Origin: CAWDJT01 sp963828705
GTDB lineage: Bacteria; Desulfobacterota; Syntrophobacteria; Syntrophobacterales; Syntrophobacteraceae
NCBI GenBank assembly: GCA_963828705.1
Contig: CAWHGA010000011.1
Span: 24,794 to 88,793 of the forward strand
Length of the DNA stretch: 64,000 bases
Direction: 5' to 3'
Both the position numbers and the translations under genes were made by a program. Under the pieces are notes generated by a model. It did no database searches. It worked only from the letters and a program-made list of their open reading frames with translations, and was not told the DNA's origin. Shown here piece by piece: positions 47,302 through 56,787 of this stretch; within the stretch, counting starts at the first letter, position 1; the number at the start of each line of letters is the position of its first letter.

Positions 47302-47691
47302 TTACCTGGCCTTTTGCCGCTTTTCTTCAGCCCTTTTCACGACATCCTGGATTTCTCCAAGCTTGAAAGGCTTAGCCACGAAATCGAAGACACCTTTTTG
47401 ATACGATTCCTTAGCCGTTTCCATCGTGGCAAAACCGGTGATGACGATGACTTCCGTGGTCGGGGACCGCTCCTTCACCGTGGTGAGAAAGGTCATGCCA
47501 TCGACCCCTTCCATCTTCAGATCGGTGATGACGATGTCGAACTCCTTCACTTTGACCCGTTCCATGGCTTCCGAACTATTGATGAAGGTTTCCACATCGT
47601 AGCCGGCCTTTTCCAGCGCTGGGTGAAGCCGTTTGCAGACGATGGGCTCGTCATCCAAAATCAAGATCTGGGTTTTGCGATCCGTATTCAT
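47302..47691 (-). CDS. Single-domain response regulator (CheY-like receiver)
   Basis: 129 residues, receiver only. ILILDDEPIVCKRLHPALEK gives the acidic pocket, IVITDLKMEGVDG the phospho-Asp, VITGFATMETAKE the conserved Thr, and FVAKPFKLGEI the Lys. No output domain. The start overlaps the stop of the ATP-grasp gene by 4 nt, so translation is coupled. It could carry phosphate between the HBM kinases and other proteins, or act on the USPs/ATP-grasp enzyme encoded beside it; both are inferences. Confidence 0.92.
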   Translation of the reverse strand: MNTDRKTQILILDDEPIVCKRLHPALEKAGYDVETFINSSEAMERVKVKEFDIVITDLKMEGVDGMTFLTTVKERSPTTEVIVITGFATMETAKESYQKGVFDFVAKPFKLGEIQDVVKRAEEKRQKAR

Positions 47692-50295
47692 GGGACCTCC
47701 TCCGAGGGTTCCGTTCCCTCTCTTGGCCTGGCTGTTCGTTGAACAAAATCGTCCACATACTGATCCAGGTGTTGTTCGCTGTGCATGCGTACGTCAAGTT
47801 GGCGCGTGTAGCCCACCAGACAACCCAGCAGCCACATCTTTTCTTCCATTTGCTCTTGATCCAGTTTCTTGATCCGCCCGACCACCAAATCCCCGCGAAT
47901 TTCGACGCGGAAATTGAATCGCTCCAGGACTTCGGCAATGAACTTAGCTCGACGCGACCGGCGAATCGGGTCAGTAACTCCCCCCAGAAAGCGGAAGTAG
48001 GCATAGTTGTCGTTGGGGTTTTCACTGATGTAGGCGTCAATGATATTGAAATGATATCCCAGTCGCAGACTCAAGTCGAAGTACTGGCGGGAAATGACCG
48101 CCAGGTTTTGCCCCACCTGCTCAGGACTGGCAAGCTGCGACGAGAAGGTGCGGGTGAGGCTCGACATGAAGCTGCCGAAATCCACCGCCATCGGGTCGGT
48201 ATTCCACATGCCGCGTTCCATCAGACCACGCAAAAAGGCCCGCATCGGTACCGAGGTGATCTGCTCCGGGGTCAATTCTCGCTGGTTGGGTCCCGGTTCG
48301 GTCCCACCGCCGATATCGAGGACGATCAATCCCAGAGGGATATCAAAGGCCAGGCGCCTGGCCTTGATGTTCCACGTCGCGGCGGCGCGAGCGCCCCAGC
48401 TGAATCAGTTCCTCAACGGCCTTTTCGTGCACGAAGCGGATGATATCATGCATGGTCTTGCAGCCTGCCGGGGTGAAGTTGGGATCGTGCGGGTCCAGCA
48501 GGTTGAGTGGACTGATCCGCTTGAGGATGCGGCTGAGCAGCCGATATTCGTAGGATTCCTCAAACACCTCCTCTTCGGTGAATTCATAATAGCAGAGCTC
48601 GGTCACGATGCCGGCATAGACCGTGTTCTGGGTGGCATCCAGGGTAATTTCGGCGTCCAGGTTTCAGTACCTGGGTGGCGATACCGGTGTTGACCACGGT
48701 CGGCACCCGGAATTCACGAGCGATGGTCGCCATATGACCGGTGGCGGAGCCCGACATCGGTGATGATGCCGTGGGCCTTGCGCATCACCCGCGCCAGTCG
48801 CGGCGAGGTTTGCTTGGCCACCAGGATCGCACCGTGGGGGAAATCTTTGAGATCATCATCAGCGCCCACCACGAAAACCTTACCGGTAGCGATCCCGCGC
48901 TGGACCACCGCACCTAGCCCCTGAAGAAGGACCGGGTAATTTTGAGTGGTCGCGGCGATATCGCTGACCATCGCCCGGGTTTGCGGTTTGATGTTGAGCG
49001 GGCGGGCTTGCAGCACCACAAACCGGTCCTCGTCATCCAGCACCCATTCGATATCCTGGGGACGCTTGAAGTAGCGTTCGATGAGCAGAGCCAATTTCAG
49101 CCAGGGTCCGCAGCTGATCTTGACTCAAACAGGGCCGGTATTGCCGATCTTCCTCCACCTCACGCCATTCGGTTCCGCCCCGGGGATCAGGGGCAGCAAG
49201 CCGGGTTTTGGGGACGATTTTCAGTGACCTGATGGTATGGGGCGGCGTACGCTCCAAGGCAAACTGGTCTGCCTGGACTATCCCCTCCACAATCGGTGCC
49301 CCCAACCCCCACACGGCTGAGATCAACATGGTGGCCTTTTCCGGCACTGCCGGATCCAGAGTGTAGATCACCCCGCTGGCGGTGGCATCCACCATGACCT
49401 GACAACCGACCGCCATGGCGATTTCCTCCAGACGCCCTTCCCCCAGTCGCCGATACTCCAGAGCCGAAGCCGAGTAGGCGCCGGCCAGGACCTTTTTGTA
49501 GGCTCGATGACAGCTCCGCCGGCGGAACATTGAGAACACTCTGATACTGACCGGCATAACTGCGCTCGGCGTCTTCCGCCCAGGCGCTGCTGCGCACCGC
49601 CAGGTAGAGGTCCTCGCCCCTGAGCCCGGCGTTGCAGCTGTTCCAGGGACTGCATCACCTGTTGCTTCACCTCCGGCGGCAACTTGCCCTGCATGATTAG
49701 GTCCTGAATGGCTTGTGACACTTGCTCAGTGTCTTGGCCATTGCTGTCCTCCCAGGCCTGGAGCCGCTCGGCGATGGCAGCCTGGAGTCCGTTCCATTCC
49801 AGGAAGGTCTGGAAGGCTTTGGTGGTGATGGCAAATCCGTCCGGCGTCGGCAGTTCCAGCACATTGCGGATTTCCGCCAGCTTGGCATTCTTGTTGCCCA
49901 CTTCGTCGCTGGAATCCTGATTCAAGGAATCGTAGGACATGGTGTATTCGCTTTCCGGAACCACCCATTTACCTTCCAATTCCTGCTGGATCTGCATGTT
50001 GATCCGATCAAAAACCGTCAGGAGGTCAAAATATTTCCTCGGCGCCAGGATATTCAGATCGTGGATCAATTTGTACACCAGTTCACTGATTTGCTGAGTG
50101 ATAGTAATCAAGTATTGGCGGTCAAAGACATAGTCCCCACCCAGCTTGTCACCCATGTCGGCAATCCGTTCCAGGGCCTGGTTGTTTTTTTCCAGGATGC
50201 TCTGGAACTTGCCGAACAGCGTGGCAAAGGGATACTGATCCGTGCTGCACTCCACCGGTGGAGATGATGTCTTTGATCCACCTAATCCAGCTCAT
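47688..50295 (-). CDS. PEP synthase-like ATP-grasp phosphotransferase with mobile His domain, lacking the PEP barrel; about seven frame breaks
   Basis: ATG 50295 opens MSWIRWIKDIIST, then after a break ATLFGKFQSILEKNNQALER, a helical N-terminal domain of about 110 residues. The ATP-grasp (PPDK N-terminal) domain shows DEVGNKNAKLAEIRNVLELP, RSSAWAEDAERSYAGQYQSV, VMVDATASGVIYTLDP and EWVLDDEDRFVVLQARPLNI. A phosphohistidine mobile domain follows in the repaired frame: GSATGHMATIAREFRVPTVV, with the catalytic His. The last 300 residues (TELCYYEFTEEEVFEESYEY, then VLDIGGGTEPGPNQ and a helical end) are not the PEP/pyruvate barrel. Removing seven single bases gives 866 residues. It can probably phosphorylate its own His from ATP; the acceptor is unknown. 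Confidence 0.8.
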
Positions 50296-50360
50296 AGACT
50301 TGTTCCGACTCCGTTAAAGGTGCATATTCCTTGATGGAACGCTCGCGGCTCCCCGCCGCA

Positions 50361-51148
50361 TCAATGGCTGCCACCTTTGCTGCCACTAAAGACCACCCCG
50401 ATGATCAACCCGCTCACGATGGCAACCACCACCGCAAACAGACCGTAAAGAGCGCCATTGTTGAAGGCAAACCGCGCCAGCAAACCTGGGAAACCCACCA
50501 TTTTCACTTCCAGCGGCAGCTTGGTCTGTGCCACCACTTCCCCTCCCCGCACCGCATAGACCTCAACCTGATAATGTTCCGGGGGGAAATCGCGCCGGAA
50601 ATGCGATCTTGATTTCAAAGGACTTCTGGGTACCGCTGGCTCACTGGATAGCGCAACAATCCCTGACTGGTACCATAAAGTCCTTCACTTTGTTTCAACT
50701 TCAGAAATTCCTTAAATAAAGCAGCATGCTCGGCAGATTCTGGAATGATCTTAGTCTGTTCCTGGAGAAAAGCCATCCCCAGCTTCCGCACTCCACTCAA
50801 TTCCGGATGAGGCCCCAGCAATTCGCCAAATTCTTTGGCACAAAAGATCATAAAGACTGCGGGAACGTTTTGAACGGTGATGGTATCCAGATTCATCCAC
50901 AGGATACCGCCGACCTTCCCCTTCTTCTTCAGGTGCAGATCGCTGCGTTCCCCCATTATGCGCACAACGGCTTCGCAATCAGAGGGCAGTTGACCGCTCA
51001 CCTGCAGTTCGCCACCGTTATAGACAGCATCGATGCCAATCGTTTGGGGCTGGATAGTGGCCTGAAGCACATCTTGCGCTGCTGCTGGAGAACCGGCGAT
51101 CAACAGTCCAAGAGCCAAAACCCACAGTAAATGGCGCCATCCCTTCAT
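50361..51148 (-). CDS. Alph_Pro_TM / TIGR02186-like membrane protein, one frame break
   Basis: ATG 51148 lies one base past the stop of the second tauE gene. A signal peptide (LLWVLALGLLIAGSPAAAQD) is followed by a beta-rich periplasmic domain: QPQTIGIDAVYNGGELQVSG, SDCEAVVRIMGERSDLHLKK, GKVGGILWMNLDTITVQNVP. The frame breaks near 50612; the other frame gives FPPEHYQVEVYAVRGGEVVA and ends in one membrane helix (GLFAVVVAIVSGLIIGVVFS). This layout matches the family first described in alphaproteobacteria beside TauE/SafE permeases, where its function is still unknown. It is again adjacent to tauE here, which supports the call. Confidence 0.75.
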
Positions 51149-51149
51149 G

Positions 51150-52083
51150 TCAGTGCCCTCCTATGTGAGCCAACAACGTGTCCGGCGTCAGCAAGAGATC
51201 CAGGAGCATCTTGACCATCACCACCAGCACCAGGGAGGCGAGGAGGATCTTCAGTTGGTCGCCTTTCAGGTGTCTTGCTGATTTTGGCTCCCACCTGGGC
51301 GCCCAGAGTCGATCCCAGCAGCAGGATCAACGCCAGGATAAAGTCCACATTGTGGTTGGTGTGAGCCTGCATGATGGTCACATTGACGCAGGTGAAGAGA
51401 ATCTGAAAGAGGCTGGTGCCCACCACCACATGCATGGGCATGCGCAGCAGATAGACCATCACCGGCACCATGATGAAACCACCGCCGACCCCCATGATGG
51501 CTGCCAGAATCCCGACAAATACCCCAAGCACCAGCGGCATCAGGACGGAAAGCCGGACCCCGGATTTGACAAAATCCATCTGCCACGGGAGCTTCTGGAC
51601 CAACTGGTTGTAGCGGGACTCCTTGGTGGATGTGGCTGCAGTCACCCTCTTTCTTGCGAAGTGCCTGCAGGCTCTCCTGGAACATGTAGATGCCTATGAA
51701 ACCCAGCATCAGCACGTAGGTGACCTTGATGAGAAAATCCGCGTTGCCCAGGCGTTCAAGATCTTGATGATCTGGACCCCGACCGTCCCGCCGACGACTC
51801 CGCCAACCAGGAGCAAGAAGCCCCATTTTGAAGTCCACGTTGCCCAGGCGGAAGTGGGCCAGGGTGCCGGAGGTGGAGGCGCCGACGATCTGGTTGGAAT
51901 CGGAGGCCGCCGCCACGGTGGAAGGGATGCCGATCATGATGAGCAAGCGGAGTCATTAAGAAACCCGCCGCCCACGCCAAAGATCCCCGAGAGCAGGCCG
52001 ACAATCCCGCCCATACCAAAGACCAGCAAAATATTTACGCTGTTACCCGCAATGGGTAGATACAAATGCCAAGGAATGCCCAT
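51150..52083 (-). CDS. TauE/SafE-family anion permease (second copy), several frame breaks
   Basis: Start ATG 52083 preceded by GGGGAGG. Open pieces in successive frames read ILLVFGMGGIVGLLSGIFGV-GGGFL (first TauE repeat), GIPSTVAAASDSNQIVGAST, NADFLIKVTYVLMLGFIGIY, then VLGVFVGILAAIMGVGGGFI-MVPV (second repeat), VVVGTSLFQILFTCVNVTIM and ISKT. The end frame gives TLLAHIGGH at TGA 51150-51152. About four net insertions; the repaired length is about 309 residues. It is more typical of TauE/SafE than the first copy. Neighbours are a USP gene upstream (34 nt) and the Alph_Pro_TM gene downstream. Confidence 0.83.
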
Positions 52084-52117
52084 CTCGTTCAACCTCCCCG
52101 GATGATACCGTTTAGAT

Positions 52118-52596
52118 TCATGCCCCTGCCGGCTCCTTCTGCAACTTCGCGTGTTCATAGCTCCTCGATCCATCGTTCACACGCCCCTTCTCCTGCACCA
52201 GTTCAATCCGGCAACTTATCCGGTGTCGAATCCCGGCAAGCCATTCATGAAATTCATCGGCGGATTGCTGCCCTACCCTGGGAAGGCCAAACACAACCAG
52301 TGAAATCTGATTGTGCTGAGTAAACCGGATGACCTCCTCTCGATAGTCTCCTTGAGCCACGTAGAAATTCACCTCCACCCCATCGGCGCGGCCCATCTCC
52401 ATGAGCAGTTCCAGTCGTTTCCGGACTGAATCCTGCAACTCCTGAAAGATGTCCTGGTGGGTGCGACGGGTCATTCTGGTCTGACACCGAGCAGGATAGT
52501 GACCGTGGCATCGATCCTCGAGGCCAATTGGATCGCCCGGTGCACCCCTTCCAGATTGGACTGCCTCACATCCATACCCACAAGAATTCGTTCCAT
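52118..52596 (-). CDS. Single-domain universal stress protein heading the minus-strand operon, one frame break
   Basis: ATG 52596 (MERILVGMDVRQSNLEGVHR, AIQLASRIDATVTILLGVRP) is followed by an ATGA junction near 52470; the second piece reads TRRTHQDIFQELQDSVRKRL, VEVNFYVAQGDYREEVIRFT, QHNQISLVVFGLPRV. One missing base joins them into about 159 residues, normal for a USP. The glycine-rich nucleotide motif is replaced by FGLPRVGQQSADEFHEWLAG. A sigma54 promoter lies 28 bp upstream, so this is probably the first gene of usp-tauE-Alph_Pro_TM-ATP-grasp-receiver-usp-usp-usp. Confidence 0.75.
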
Positions 52597-52623
52597 CCGC
52601 CTCTCTCCCGTACCGGTATCAAG

Positions 52624-52638
52624 GCAAATCCAGTGCCA
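52624..52638 (-). promoter_or_regulatory. Sigma54 promoter of the minus-strand USP/TauE operon
   Basis: On the minus strand: TGGCAC (52638-52633), TGGAT, TTGC (52627-52624). It has the exact GG-N10-GC spacing and a perfect -24 hexamer. Transcription would begin near 52612, 16 nt before the USP start codon. Confidence 0.7.
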
Positions 52639-52904
52639 GGGCACGTCAACCGGTCTCGCGAGTGATTTCGGATCAAATGCGGGGGATGCTCTTCGACTAT
52701 GAAGTGTTGAACTACAATGGATTGTGGCTTTGGGAGGGAAATGGGACGGGAAAATTATGCTGACGGGATAGCCGGGCCAGAGAGAGGATTGTCATGATTT
52801 CCAGCCCGAAATGCGGTGATCCGTTTCAGAATGAAATAGGGTTGCTCGGGCCTCGTCAAGCGGTGCCGCAGAACACCGAGAAAGAAACGGAGTTACGAGG
52901 ACCA

Positions 52905-52930
52905 GAATGGCCCAAAACAACTGGCCATTC
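52905..52930. repeat. Inverted repeat in the usp/ntrC intergenic region
   Basis: GAATGGCC (52905-52912) and GGCCATTC (52923-52930), perfect arms with a 10-nt spacer. It could be a stop for the regulator gene or an activator site about 270 bp upstream of the sigma54 promoter. The remaining 52639-53014 has no gene. Confidence 0.45.
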
Positions 52931-52938
52931 GCCTGGCA

Positions 52939-52991
52939 GTCGTTTCATGCATTCAACACGACCTACCGAGGTTGCTTGAATGCAATGAAAC
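52939..52991. repeat. Palindromic interspersed repeat, copy 1
   Basis: GTCGTTTCATGCATTCAAC, then ACGACCTACC in the centre and TTGAATGCAATGAAAC at the end: an imperfect palindrome of about 53 bp. A longer and more perfect copy is at 56663-56725. Confidence 0.65.
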
Positions 52992-53014
52992 AGCTGCGAT
53001 CAATTCGAAGGCCC

Positions 53015-54364
53015 TCACTGCAGACGATACTTGATCAGTTTGCGCCAGAAGGTGGTGCGCGGCAGATCCAGGATCTTGGCAGCAAGGCCCTTGTTGTAGT
53101 TGACCTTCTCAAGGACGCGGCGAATGTGCTGTTTCTCCATTTCTTCCAGGCTCTCCAGCTTTTCTCCTTGAAAGGTCTTGAATTCCAGGGTCTGGAGATC
53201 AGGCGGGCAGGTCCGCCACCTGGATGCGTGTACTTTCGCTCAGCGCCACCGCCCGTTCGATGATGTTTTTCAGCTCCCGGATGTTTCCCGGGAAGTCGTA
53301 ATGCATCAGGATATCCAGGGCGGTCGGAATCGATGCCTTTGACCGGTTTCCCGAAGGCCTTGCGATACTGCTCAATGAAATGCGTCACCAGCAGCGGCAC
53401 ATCATCGCGTCTTTCCGCCAGCGGCGGAAGATGCATGTTGACGACGTTGAGCCGATAGTAAAGGTCCTCGCGGAATTGGCCGCGTTCCACCTCTTCCTTG
53501 AGGTCCCGGTTGGTGGCGGCAATGATGCGGATATCGAGCTCGATGGGTTTGATGCCACCCACCCGCAGTACTCTTCTTCTCCTGGATGACATGCAGCAGC
53601 TTGACTTGCATGGAAAGCGGCATTTCACCGATCTCATCCAGGAATACGGTGCCGCGCGAAGCTGTTTCCAGAAGCCCGATCTTGGTGGCGGTGGCCCCGG
53701 TGAACGCCCCCTTCTCGTGGCCGAACAGTTCGTTGGTGATCAGCTCTTCGGTAAAGCCACCGCAATTGAACGACACAAAGGGATGGTCCTTGCGTGGGCT
53801 CAGGTTGTGCAGCGCTCGGGCAATGAGCTCCTTGCCGGTGCCGCTTTTCCCCTGCAGAAGCACGTTGCAGTCCACGCCGGCCACCTTCCGTACCAGGGCG
53901 AAGACCTCCTGCATGGCACGACTGTTGCCCACGATCTCCGCCAGCGACCCCTTTCTCCGCCAGCGCCGCCCGCAACTGGCGGTTTTCCAGGCGCAGGCGC
54001 ACCTTCTCCAGCGCGCCCCGGGCCAGCAGGCGGATCTCTTCGAGCTTCAACGGCTTGGTCGCGTAGTGGTAGGCCCCGGCCTTGATGGCTTCCACCGCGG
54101 TATCAACCGAACCGTACCCGGTGATGACCACCACCTCGGTGTCTTCACTGCGCTTTCTGACTCCGTCCAGCACCGCCAGTCCGTCGCCGTCGGGCAGGCG
54201 CAGATCGGTAAAGACCAGATGAAACGGTTCCTGAGACCATCCGTTCCCAGAAGGGCTGAGCCGCCAGAAAGGTCTCCACCTCATAGCCTTCGCGCCCGAG
54301 GGCACGCTTGCAGTCGTTTGCAGACGGTCGACTTCGTCATCAAGATCGCTACGCGCATTTTCAT
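53015..54364 (-). CDS. NtrC-family sigma54-dependent response regulator, several frame breaks
   Basis: ATG 54364 (MKMRVAIL) lies inside the end of the kinase gene. The receiver continues in shifted frames: DDEVDRLQ, HLVFTDLRLPDGDGLAVLDG (phospho-Asp), VVVITGYGSVDTAVEAIKAG, ATKPLKLEEIRLLARGALEK. AAA+ pieces: LLQGKSGTGKELIARALHNL (Walker A), FGHEKGAFTGATATKIGLLE (intact GAFTGA loop), TVFLDEIGEMPLSMQVKLLH, REDLYYRLNVVNMHLPPLAE. In the repaired last frame the Fis-type helix-turn-helix reads GLAAKILDLPRTTFWRKLIK, ending at TGA 53015-53017. About 449 residues. It should control sigma54 promoters such as the one 380 bp downstream on the same strand. Confidence 0.85.
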
Positions 54365-55787
54365 GGGATTTGTGCTCTTCCGCCGCTGGGATCGGCAGGT
54401 AAACCGAAAAAGTCGTACCCACGCCCACTTCGCTGGCGACTTCGATGGTGCCGCCATGCCGCTTGACCAAAGCATAGGTCACTGCCAACCCCAACCCGGT
54501 CCCTCTTCCCACCCCTTTGGTGGTAAAAAACGGTTCAAAGATATGTTGTAGGTGTTCGGATTCAATGCCTTTGCCGGTATCGCGCACATCCACGCGGAGA
54601 TGGTCGGTCCCATGTCGCTGCACCTGCACCTGGATGGTGCCACCTCCGGTCATGGCTTGAACGGCATTGATGAACAGGTTCAAAAAAATCTGTTCGAGGT
54701 TCCGTGAATTACCGTGAATGCTGGGGGTTTCCAGCGGAATGTCCACCACCACACGGATTCCCGCCAGCATGATTTGGTTCTTCACCAGCTTCATGGTCCT
54801 TTCGATGACGTCTTTGATATTCAGAGAAGTGAAAGACGGTGTCGCGCTGCGGGAAAAATCCAACAAGTTGCGCACAATTTCGCCAGCCCTTTCGGCCTGG
54901 TTGAGCACATCCAGAACCAACTCCTTGCCTTCGGGCGGGGACAGATCTTCGTAATCCTCCAACAGCGTTTCAGCCGTCAGGTAGATGTTGTTGATGGGGT
55001 TGTTCAATTCGTGCGCAATGCCCGCAGTGAATGTGCCGATGGCGGCGATCTTCCGCGATTGCACCAGTTGGTCCTGACGCGATTCCAGTTCACCGGCCAT
55101 GCGGTTGAACGCCGCCAGGAGCTGTGAGATCTCGTCTTCGCCATGATCCTCATAGCTGATGGGGCTGAAATCGCCGGCGGCGATCTTACCGGTGGTTTGC
55201 CTCATCAGCGCCAGCGGCTTGAGCACCTTGACGGAAACCAGGTGAGTGACAACCAGAAGGAGCAACACAACCACCCCTAGGAACCCAAAGGGAAGGCTCA
55301 GGGTCACAGTGAGGGCATCATGAATGCGTTTGCGCTTGTACAGCAGCAGATCGTGAGTGAAGTCCACCACCGCTTTGCCGAGCCGGCGAACTTCTTCGGC
55401 CTTTTCTGCCGGCGAGGCCCGGTTGCCCGGTTGCACAAAACCCGCCATCACCTCAATGTAACTCTTAAGACTGCCATCAAAATAGTCGAAAGCCTTCTTG
55501 CCGAACAGCTTGGTGATATCCTGTGACAACTGCTGCGTGAGCTCCGCCACCTGGTTGAGATGGTGGATGTTTTCGTTAAGGCTCTCGTAGTCACGGTAGA
55601 ATAGGAAATTCTTCTCGTATCTCCGAGCTTCCAGAATGTTGTTGAGCAGGTCCTCGAACTGCTCGCTGACACGGAGCTTATCGCGGATCGACACAACACT
55701 CCACCAATACAAAGCCGAAAGTGCGCAGATCAAGGTCAAACAGACCAGGAAGATGGCTATGATCCGCCCTCTAATGGTTTGCACCAT
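54340..55787 (-). CDS. Membrane sensor histidine kinase with HBM-like sensor, HAMP, HisKA, HATPase
   Basis: About 482 residues from ATG 55787 (AGGAGG upstream). Helix one is IIAIFLVCLTLICALSALYW; the sensor has LEARRYEKNFLFYRDYESLN, the same HBM signature as the kinase at 35428; helix two is FGFLGVVVLLLLVVTHLVSV. HAMP: LALMRQTTGKIAAGDF. HisKA: TAGIAHELNNPINNI (phospho-His). HATPase: NLFINAVQAMTGG, VRDTGKGI, FEPFFTTKGVGRGTGLGLAV. The frame continues past the expected end because a base is missing near 54345; adding it gives a TGA at 54340, overlapping the regulator start by about 24 nt. It pairs with the adjacent NtrC-type regulator. Confidence 0.88.
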
Positions 55788-55820
55788 ACTCACTTCCTCC
55801 TTTTGGACCGCCATACCTAA

Positions 55821-55840
55821 CCGCTCCGAACTCGGAGCGG
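55821..55840. promoter_or_regulatory. Perfect palindrome upstream of the second HBM kinase
   Basis: CCGCTCCGA (55821-55829) and TCGGAGCGG (55832-55840) separated by AC, 34 bp before the kinase ATG. Candidate operator or a hairpin in the leader. Confidence 0.45.
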
Positions 55841-55861
55841 CGATTTCGCTGGTCACAGGTA

Positions 55862-56787
55862 CCTGAATACGTCAGCCGCTACTTCAGGAAAAACCGCTCA
55901 TAACATCTCGACCGACTGCGGCCAGCATAGCTTCGAGAGAGCCTGGTTGGCAAGCACGATCAGAGGCATGAAAGCTCAAAATGAAACACTCTGTCACATA
56001 GAAGATGAAATACATGTGATTACAATGCCATACAATAAGGCTCAAGCGCAGATGTCTATTCAAAATGAAACACAAGTACATTCGAACCAAAGACCCTATT
56101 TCCGTGGAAAGATAGTTTGGGGCTGCGGGGGTGCCGGAGGCAAGAGGCTAACACATGGAAACCGCGGAGATATACTCAATGCACCCCCTCACCCTTCGGG
56201 CACAGGCAATGAGTCGTCTGTGTGACCCAAGCCTAGTCGATTGAACGGGGTCATGATTCATGCCGGAATGCACAAGGCCGCAGTTCATCGCAACAATTCA
56301 CAGGACTCTTGCGCAAATTCGCGCTCAAAGGTAATCTGCATCACCCTTGAGCGAACCCCAGGCGCTAACATGCCTTCAGCCAGGAACAGGCCCTTGGGTG
56401 TAACCGCCTGACACTGCCATCGGAAGCGGCGGATCCATCGAGTATGATACTTGCAACTTAGCCACAATGCTGTTCACTTAAGCCCTTCTGAGCCTAGCGT
56501 GGGAGCCCCCCCGATCGTGTCCGGGGCAGGCTCTGTTCGATAGGGGTAGGGACAGGTGAATTTACCTAAGTCAACGGTATTGAACTTAGCTAGGCCCCGT
56601 GTTTCCCGAGCACCAGGCCCTGTTAGCAGACTTAGGAACTGTCAAAAATATCCATTGCAGACGTCGCGTTTCATTGCATTCAACGCAACCTACGGTAGGT
56701 CGTGTTGAATGCAATGAAACGCGACACAAAAATCACGGCGAAATAGCACACTTATTTTTGGGGGTGGCTCCTTACAGGACCTGTTCC
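55862..56787. other. Long intergenic region with a palindromic repeat
   Basis: About 925 bp. Frames at 55884-56090 (minus), 55947-56225 (plus) and 56285-56467 (minus) lack ribosome sites and domains. The only clear structure is the 63-bp palindrome at 56663-56725. The acyltransferase frame can be extended upstream through this palindrome, but its real start is ATG 56788. Confidence 0.45.
56663..56725. repeat. Palindromic interspersed repeat, copy 2
   Basis: The outer arms GTCGCGTTTCATTGCATTCA and the reverse complement (ending GCAATGAAACGCGAC) pair almost perfectly over 63 bp, with CCTACGGTAGG at the centre. Same family as 52939-52991. No T tract follows. Confidence 0.75.

Noticed and set aside
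19618..55787. Reading the frame-broken genes as true pseudogenes
   Set aside because: Conserved motifs, start/stop overlaps and lengths are preserved, breaks are mostly single insertions, and an essential-type gene (ftsH) is among them; sequence error is simpler.
19618..55787. Programmed frameshifting or recoding as the cause of the breaks
   Set aside because: No shared slippery sequence or downstream structure at the sites, and breaks occur in unrelated gene families.
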